Positions 56,749-64,000 of a DNA stretch of 64,000 nt are shown piece after piece. The notes under the pieces were generated by a model that was not told the origin of the DNA, made no database searches, and worked only from the letters and a program-made list of their open reading frames with translations. Each line of letters opens with the position of its first letter. Position 1 is the stretch's first letter. The translations under genes were made by a program, and so were the position numbers. Source of the DNA: Coprinus comatus (lineage: Eukaryota > Basidiomycota > Agaricomycetes > Agaricales > Agaricaceae); assembly GCA_034638255.1 (NCBI GenBank), contig JAWPGT010000016.1:372001-436000 (forward strand), read 5' to 3'.

Positions 56749-58086
56749 ATGACTAGTAATAAAGGTGTAGCATTGATAACAGGCGCTTCGCGTGGTATAG
56801 GTCAAGCAATAGCCATAAGATTAGCTAAAGATGGATATAACATTGCTCTCAATGATCTACCTTCCGCTTTAGTAGACCTCGAAAATGTTAAAGAGGAGAT
56901 AGTAAAATTGGGATTGGGAAGGGAAGTTGTTATTTGTATGGCGGATGTTAAGAAGGAAGAAGAAGTTGGGAGGATGGTTGAAGAGGTTGGAAATGATGAG
57001 AGACTTGGTGGACTTTATGTGGTTCGTCACGTTTTCAGGACTTGCCAAAAGCTTGACATCTGGTTGTTTGCTGTTAACTGATATGGTATTTGGTAGATGG
57101 TTGCTAATGCTGGGATTTGTAAACCTAAACCTTTCCTTGAGAGTACGTTATTTAATGGAAATTTCAGTTTCGGGACTAAATGTTTGTAATAATATATTCT
57201 AGCTACACTCGATGATTGGAATGAAATATTTGATGTGAATGCTAAAGGGGTATATCTGTGCTATAGGCATGCTGCGAAGAAGATGATTGAACAAGGAAGA
57301 GGGGGAAGAATTATTGGAGCTTGTTCAATTGCAGGAAAACAAGGTCAGCCAATTGTATTCGAAAAGGTTCACTTCCAGAAAAGATAAAAAAACTAATGGT
57401 TTTTTTGGAACAAGGTCAACCTATAATTTCACTTTATTGCGCTACCAAATTCTGTGTCAAGTCTTTGACTCAAAGTGCAGGTAACCCATGAGTTCTTGAG
57501 TAACCTTCGCAAGGGCTACATAATTCTGATTATTTACTCTTCATTGAATTATAGCTGCTGAACTAGCAAAATATAATATTACAGTCAATGCATATGCACC
57601 AGGTACATTCTCTTGTTTTATTCATCAAATCAACGACTAACTTCTCCATGGTCACGGCATATATATAGGCTTTGTTCAAACACCTCTTCGTGAGCCTTTG
57701 ATTTTATGATATAATAATATTTGACATTCAACCATTGACTCACTTTTCTTCAGTCGATAAACTTAAAGACGTGGAACCATGGAACAAAGGATTAATTTCA
57801 AATCCTGATAAAATTGCTCAACCCAAACATGTTGCGGCCCTTGTTTCTTACCTCGTTTCCGAAGAAGCGAAACATGTCACTGGTAAGTCACCCGGGCTTG
57901 CGGAGTTAGAAACATAATAATAGATATTCAAACTTGATGAACTCACACGATCAACAATTCTACTTGTATATCATTCATAGGTCAAAGTGTAAGTGTCAAT
58001 CCTGGTTCCATATGTATAAAGAGATGTCCTAATAATATATTTTACTTTTGCAGGTTAATATTAATGGCGGACGATTCTTTGAGTAA
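56749..58086 (+). CDS. Short-chain dehydrogenase (acetoin reductase-like), duplicate B
   Basis: Nine exons: 56749-57021, 57097-57142, 57203-57343, 57415-57480, 57555-57602, 57669-57689, 57754-57882, 57981-57988 and 58054-58086, 254 residues. Motifs: ITGASRGIGQAIAIRLAKDG, VANAGICKPKPFLE, NAKGVYLCYRHAA, GACSIAGKQGQP, the catalytic YCATK, HVTGQS and NINGGRFFE. Exon sizes match duplicate A except for two codons in exon 7 and two in the last. The last intron starts GTAAGT, canonical, where duplicate A has GCAAGT. The protein probably reduces a small ketone or diketone in the cytosol. It and duplicate A form a direct repeat of about 1.6 kb. Confidence 0.86.
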
Positions 58087-58433
58087 GAGCGAGTGGTAGT
58101 AATATAGAATGATCATGCGAATGGTGGTTCCATTTGCCAAGTCTCCGTTTACACGTAACTTGTTAAAGTAAATTGAATTGTGATATGCCGAAACCTATCA
58201 GGGACGCAAGAGAGAGGGGGGATTACTACCCCGCATTTACCCCAGAATGTAAATCTAGGTTTGAACGTGACCCAAGTTCCAGGTTCCAAAGAGACCAGCT
58301 GACAAGACTTCCTTTCCGCCCTTCTTCCCACATATATAAACAGCTGTTTTTCCCCACACTTCTCTTTTATCTTCATTACCATCTCATCTCTCACAATCCA
58401 TCACACCTTTTTTTTTTCAACTATCAGTAAACC
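58087..58433. other. Intergenic promoter region
   Basis: TATATAAA at 58333-58340, about 95 bp before the start at 58434, is a likely TATA box. A CT-rich tract follows it. Confidence 0.5.
58333..58340 (+). promoter_or_regulatory. TATA box of the small Cys-rich protein gene
   Basis: TATATAAA lies about 95-100 bp upstream of the ATG and is followed by a pyrimidine-rich stretch. Confidence 0.5.
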
Positions 58434-58902
58434 ATGGCTGAAACTGCTGTTGCAACTGTAGAACTCAACGATGCTCTCTTCTGCTCCGCACATTTCAAAG
58501 AAGTCGTGAGTCATTTCGAGTTTATCGACTCGGTTGATCAATCATATTAATAAGTCTTTATCTGTAGTGCACAGAGTGCGATTATGATGGAAGAGAAGAC
58601 AACGATGCTTTCTATGGCGTAGGTTTCCTCGAACTAGTCATATTGAGTAGCATATACTCACTTATTCTTCGACAGTTTGATCCCATTGACCGCGAGGCTA
58701 TCGAATGCCCGACTGTGTCCCAGAATAAGGATGGTGTTTACCAATGCAAGAAGCACGGCCAACCAAGTGCGTTTTTAATGCCTATCCTATGCCCTGGAGT
58801 CATTCTAACATACAACATATGATAGCTTGCACGCAATGTTTCGGCTGGAAGAAACAGATTAACAGAGCACGTACTGCTGCCAAGAAGGCTGGAAAGAAAT
58901 AG
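58434..58902 (+). CDS. Small Cys-rich, probably zinc-binding protein
   Basis: Four exons: 58434-58505, 58568-58618, 58676-58766 and 58826-58902, 96 residues. Cysteines and a histidine are spaced as CTECDYDG, CPTVSQ, QCKKHG and CTQCFGWKK, suggesting one or two zinc sites; the tail is Lys-rich (RTAAKKAGKK). I recall similar short unnamed proteins in Agaricomycetes but know of no assigned function. Strong context: TATA box, GT-AG introns and an ATG preceded by ACC. Confidence 0.75.
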
Positions 58903-59651
58903 ACAGTCTTTGAAATCGGCACATACGTCTTCTGTAGCATATCAGGATTGTAACACAGTGTACGGGTGTGGGAGGTTAATAAACGACAACTCAATGACAT
59001 CAGTCAGACTCTCGCCAATGATCACATGGACTAAACTATAGCCGAGCACGATTGGAAATTCATCATTTTATGAAGTACCACTCCCTTCTGCACCTGAGCG
59101 GAGCTCTATGAGGAGGTCCCGTAAACGCTTCCTCAATTTCTTGAGCATTTCATCATCGTTAGCCGATGGGGGTGGCTGGCAAAAGTTTCAATATCAGGTT
59201 GGACGTTCGGGGTGTGCTGGAATTTACCAGTTGATCTACGAGATACTGATTATCGGGGGATCCAGGTCAGCTCTGGAGGTGAAAAAAAACATCCGAAATC
59301 ACCTCTGCTTCGTCTATAGTCTACCAAAGATTCAGATTCTTTCTTATCAACATGGTTTCATACAGACTCACAAGAATAATTGGACCTCTGTTTATTGATA
59401 GAATCAGTTGAACTTTATTCCTAGTAGATTCCATAATGATCCTCACCTATTCATCTCGTTCTGGTTCTGTCCTGGTTCTGTCTGCGAGGAGCCTGGATTT
59501 TGGAAAGCCAGACTCCGGGTTATGTATCAGGATTTGTGGCTGTGCTGTCAAAGACCCGGTCCGGTAATAAAGGAGGTCTTAAACAAGCATTAAAATTCGG
59601 TATCATCTCACATCATGTATTCTAGAGGTAAAAAGCAGAAACATGGTATAT
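58903..59651. other. Intergenic, possible unassigned minus-strand exon
   Basis: On the minus strand a short segment ending at a stop at 59068-59070 reads NDDEMLKKLRKRLRDLLIEL, which looks coding, but I could not connect it to other exons. The remainder shows nothing recognisable. Confidence 0.3.
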
Positions 59652-62284
59652 CTATCGTCTCGAATAGGTTCTTGGATTACTACTGGTATATGTGGGGGTG
59701 GTATAATAATTGTTGATTGGGGCTGTTGGTCCTCTTGGGTTTGGGCGGTATCCTGGAGCTTGAGGAGCAGTATAACCCATTGGCACACCCATTCCATAAC
59801 CCATGGGTGGCATCCCCATCCCTGGCATCCCCATCCCCATCATTGGACCTCCACCGTACATCATATTTCCAAACATTGATTCTTCGTTTGATTCCTCTCG
59901 CATAGCTCTACATTCCTCTAGTAGTTTGCGCAAGGTAGAAACAGGATGAACGTCTTCTTCCTCTTCATCATCTTCGTCATCATCATCATACTCGTCATCA
60001 TCGTCATATTCATAATACTCGCCCTCATCAGGAACAAGGGTAGCAGATTCAGAAAAAGCAGGTGAAGCTTCCGGCCAACCAAGAACAGTAGCACTATCAG
60101 ATTCCGATGGTGCATAGACAGAGGAAGTGCGTCGAGAATCAGGAGGTAGAAAAACCGATGAAGTACGACGAGAACTGTTGTTGGAAGGTGGTGTATATCG
60201 AGCTGAAGATCTTCTCGAACTACTTGTCGACGTTCTTCGTAACGCTTCTTCAGTTGGTGGAACGTCACTTATACCGAAACTGACACGAGGACCTCTTCGT
60301 GGACCTCTTCGTTCTCCGAAGGTGAAAGGTTCCGGTTCTTCAGGTTCTCCGGGACTTGGACTTTCATTATACACCGGGGACGGAGCTTGGGGGTCATTCG
60401 TATTACCATTTCCTGTCATTTGTTGGTATATTGTTCCATAATCAACATTACCAGAATATTGAGAGGACCGATTCATCATTGACGTGTAGGGTAATTCTTC
60501 TTTTTCGCGTTCCATGGCCCGACATTCTTCAAGGAGACGCTTCAACTCGTTAACGTGTTTCTTCCCTGGATCGACCTCATTCTCGACCTCATCTTCCTCG
60601 TCTTCTTCCTCTTCCTCTTCCTCCTCATCGTCTGTTCCATTTGTATTACCAAGAGTGAATGTTTCTTCAGCGGATTGGAACGCTTCATCATCATCACTTG
60701 AGATGGAGGATTCCTCTCCTACCACTTCATCTTCTCCAATCCAATCTTCCTCCCATTCTTCTTCCTCTTCCTCCTCCTCTTCATCAACTTGACCGGGATC
60801 ATCTTGAGGTAAAGTTCCCAAAGGTGCACCAGTACAATCTTCAAGTCTAATCCCAGCTCTACTCAACATATTCCACCAATTATCATACCTCATAACTCCA
60901 CCTTCCTTTTCCGAAGGTCCATTCTCCCTTTCCAAATCCATCAAAACCACCGGACTCAAAACTCTAACACTCTCCAATTTCGGAAAATTCAACCTATTCA
61001 ACGCAGCAACATTCAAATCATTTGATTTCCTTATAACTTGAGCAGTTATAGGTGATCCTTGAGCTTGAGCAGCACCATGACCAACACCAAAAGCAAAATA
61101 AAGTCCATACAATCCAATAGTTGTAATATTGAAATGAGGAATTCTAACCAATTCAGAAGCAATTCCATCATTTGGCATTATTCTCCAATCGGCATTGAAT
61201 GCAAATGTTGTTAAATTCGGACATGATTCCAAGATTTTTGAAACGTCCAACATTGGGATACAATTGATATCGAGGAATTCAAGTTTTTTGCCATGTTGGT
61301 TTAGGAATGAAATTATATCTGGAAGTTCGTCTCGATTGTTTCCGTAATCCAATGAAACATTAACAAGTGATCGAAATGTCCATCCTGTTGCTTGTTCTAG
61401 AAATTCGACAAATCGTCCTTTAAGTGAGAGTTGTTGAAGATAACGAAGTTTAAGTTGAAGATTTGATGCGGCTCCAAGTTTAATTGAACCACGTTCGGAT
61501 GTATTATCTTCATCGTCTTCTTCTTCTTCATTTCCACCAATTATCATACCGTTTACATTTGTCGACTGAGGTGTAAGATGAATATGGGCAGCGACGATAT
61601 AAGGAAGTGAATCTAAAGCCCAAATGACTTTAGGTAAATCATCACTTGGAACTTGCCAATGAACCGTTCGTAAAGATTTCGAAGCTTGAAAAGCAAGAGA
61701 ATCCGCAACTGGTCCAAAAGTACTTCCCATTGGCCAATCAACAACGAAAATTTCAAGATTGGGACAATGTTTCATAACAAGTAAAAGCGCCTTTTCCAAA
61801 TCAATCATAGCAATACCATCACGATGGTCTCGATTTGCTAAATGAATCCTTCGTGTCCACCATCCTAATGAAGAAGATATCGTAGTTGCTGTTGCTGATG
61901 AGGATTGTAGAACTTTGCATAAAGCTAATAGCTTCGATGGATGATCGAAGAATAAGTATCGGAATAGAGTTTCGGATCCTATGCCTCTCCAAGAACGACA
62001 TGTAGACACAATAGACTATTGTTATGGTTATATATGAAGTTAGAAAAAGTTGTGTATTTGGTTTTTGGTTCAGAAATAACTGTTATACGAACCTTCTTTG
62101 TGAAATAACTTTGTTTTTGAATATAATTCAACGCTTCTCGAGGGGATCGAAGATGCCATTTTCCAAATAATCCTTTCCACCAAGCATGAACAGATAAAGA
62201 GGTTTGAAATCCATATTGAAATATTAAATCATCGTCCGCCGCCAGATTAAATATTTGTATCCATATTTCCGCAGGTAAATCCAT
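59652..62284 (-). CDS. Large F-box-like protein with acidic and Met/Gly/Pro-rich C-terminus
   Basis: Two exons: 62284-62093 and 62015-59652, about 851 residues. The N-terminus MDLPAEIWIQIFNLAADDD fits an F-box-like domain, and a region of about 380 residues follows with leucine-rich, repeat-like segments (LVNVSLDYGNN, LEFLDINCIPMLD, LTTFAFNADW). The second half is disordered: long Glu/Asp runs, Ser/Arg-rich stretches, and a GMGMPGMGMPPMGYGMG tail. A motif LLEECRAM occurs twice (around residues 550 and 757), an internal repeat. F-box proteins recruit substrates to SCF ubiquitin ligases; the target is unknown. The frame is open throughout. Confidence 0.75.
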
Positions 62285-62842
62285 TCTCGACTTATAAGCA
62301 TATAATTATGAATACGTTAGTATGTCATACGCGATAGTTCCGTAGACTAGACCTACTGGGTTCTCAAGAATGGTTGTTGGAGGAGTTAAGAGTAGGTGGA
62401 ATAGCTGAGTGTTGGTTAAAGGTTTTAATACGCGCTGGTTCAAGGTAACACGATGTGTGTCAACGTTTGGTCGCCAACAATATACGCGGTTTGGCACGTG
62501 ACTACCACGTTCCAGAAGGCTGACCGCGTCCCTGCAGCCATATGTACCTTGTCATGTACGGTCACCCTGACCAAGGCAAATTATTGAATACCCGTCGTTA
62601 CCGAGGAACTACTGGAAAAAACCAAGCTCGAAGCGGGATAATATTTGTTGGTAGATAAAACCATATAACCTGTATCACGGTCTACCCTAGTAATATATGT
62701 TCTACTAAAGATCCAATAATCTAATCATTTCGATAGCTACCTCTGAGCGAGGAGTAACCTTGAATTTAAAAGGTATTGGTGAGCTGTGGGCACATACAAC
62801 GTAAGCAGATTAAAAAGAAAAAGAAAAAGAAAAAGGAACATA
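62285..62842. other. Intergenic, with an AAAAAG microsatellite
   Basis: A run of AAAAAG units lies near 62812-62836, just past the P450 stop codon. No gene recognised. Confidence 0.55.
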
Positions 62843-64000
62843 CTAAACAAGACCAGAACGATACTTCATACTAGGCTGAATATTCTCCCCAGTTATCGGA
62901 TCCCTTGGGATTTCCACATTAAAAGCTGAAAGAATATACGCAACGATTATCCAAGTAGCTGACATGCCGACATGTTTTCCAGGACATTCTCTGCATCAGA
63001 GGTTTGTAAGTACTTATAACACGAAGACTCGAAATGACATGTTTTGGGACTGATCGATCAACAGAACTCACCGACGACCATAGCCAAAGGTTGCTATAGT
63101 AGGATCTTGAACTTTAGGATCAAGCTTTCCGTCTGCTGTTAAGAAGCGTTCAGGAATGAACTTGTCTGGTTCTGGATATGTGTTCTTGTCGTGTAAAATG
63201 GCCCTGTAAAAATTACATAGAACCGTGACGCATAAGCATCTAAAAACACTGACCACGTTTACAGACATAGATGAATATGAGATAGTACGTACCAAGTGTT
63301 AGGAATAACTACTGTATTTTTCGGGATGTAATACCCTTTGTACACATCATCTTCCGTAGTATAATGAGGGAGTGCTATCACCATCCCCCAATATGAGCAC
63401 TCGATCATTCCACATATTAAAAAATAAACTTCTACTACGAACCAGTCGGAAATGCAGGTCTCCATCTAAACGCTTCCAGAATAACTGCCATCAAATAAGG
63501 TAACGACTCCTTATCCTCTAGCTCCGGTAATCGCCCATGTCCCAGGATACTGTCCAACTCCTTTTGAGCTCTCTTTTGAACTTCTGGAAAGCAAATCATC
63601 GCTAGTAATATTGTGGCAACACCGGATAGTGTAGTATCTGCGCCACCAACGTAAATGCTAGCTGCTATGTCGATTATCGCCGTATATTCATCATTCTCGC
63701 CTTCATTTGCTGAGACCTGAGTATCGGATAATCTTTGGAGGCATTGAGAGACAAATGAAGGCTGCGCCAAGCCTTGATTCTGCAGGTCCATAAGTTAATA
63801 AAATTATAAAAAGGACTTGTGATTCCCCGTTGACTAGGGCGATGCTTACTATAGCTCTGAGTGCGGCCACAAAGGGCTCCTCTCTAAACTGTTCAGTCAA
63901 CTTCCTGTATTGATTGCCTTCACGTTTAAACCCACATCCAGGAACCCATGCAGGCAGGTGCTTTAGGAGAGGAATCGAATCAACTAGATACTTTCCCGGT
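62843..64000 (-). CDS. Cytochrome P450 monooxygenase, 3' part (gene continues past the window)
   Basis: Exons on the minus strand: 64000-63850 (open at the window edge), 63779-63443, 63374-63293, 63203-63072 and 62990-62843. P450 landmarks: the helix I oxygen-binding motif GGADTTLS, ExxR in LEAFRWRPAFP, the PERF region KFIPERFL, and, split by an intron, the heme loop FGYGRRECPGK with the axial cysteine. The sequence upstream (PGKYLVDSIPLLKHLPAW) is typical of the large agaricomycete P450 families. The N-terminal anchor is missing only because the window ends. Substrate unknown. Confidence 0.9.

Noticed and set aside
60514..60792. Ser-rich open frame on the plus strand
   Set aside because: Mirror of the acidic Glu/Asp run of the F-box-like gene on the minus strand.
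1..64000. CRISPR array, bacterial operon or phage features
   Set aside because: No regularly spaced repeats; genes have spliceosomal introns and fungal domains throughout.

Overview
The window is nuclear DNA of a filamentous fungus, most likely a mushroom-forming basidiomycete (Agaricomycetes). The evidence is dense genes with many 45-95 bp spliceosomal introns, several FunK1-type fungal protein kinases, DUF6533-type membrane proteins, PLAC8 proteins and P450s, plus a Ty1/copia element with no sign of bacterial gene organisation. All gene models were built by hand from reading frames, splice sites and family motifs.

Layout. 30-3067 (minus): a Chk2/Rad53-type checkpoint kinase (FHA plus kinase). 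4383-14573 (plus): three tandem FunK1 kinase genes sharing one exon plan. 15203-18729: head-to-head housekeeping genes, prephenate dehydrogenase (minus) and eIF3g (plus). 19855-22524: two PLAC8 genes. 22879-24009 (minus): a probable mitochondrial protein. 26425-28315: an Amt/Mep ammonium transporter. 29288-31114: a DUF6533-type membrane protein. 31285-34828 (minus): an acetoin-reductase-like SDR and a WrbA-type flavodoxin quinone reductase.

34.8-45.2 kb is a repeat-rich island. It holds a possible retroposon, a complete Ty1/copia element (36320-41727) with two identical 234 bp LTRs and one open 1548-residue gag-pol, degenerate tandem repeats, a hAT-like MITE with an 8 bp target duplication, a Mutator-like element with about 112 bp inverted repeats and a 9 bp target duplication, and a small possible OB-fold gene.

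45634-48419 is a fourth FunK1 gene, apparently a mosaic: its promoter and 5' exon match copy 3, while its coding start resembles copy 2. Next come a disrupted hypothetical gene, TRM44 (with an apparent 1-nt frameshift), and two directly duplicated SDR genes flanking a decayed FunK1 pseudogene on the minus strand. The window ends with a small Cys-rich protein gene, a large F-box-like acidic protein and the 3' part of a P450 gene.

Most notable observations. All four open FunK1 copies share a GC-AG intron, while the pseudogene has GT at the same site; the SDR pair shows the same GC/GT difference at one intron. An N-terminal FunK1 extension stays open in only one of four copies. Three non-autonomous DNA transposons have boundaries readable to the base or nearly so.
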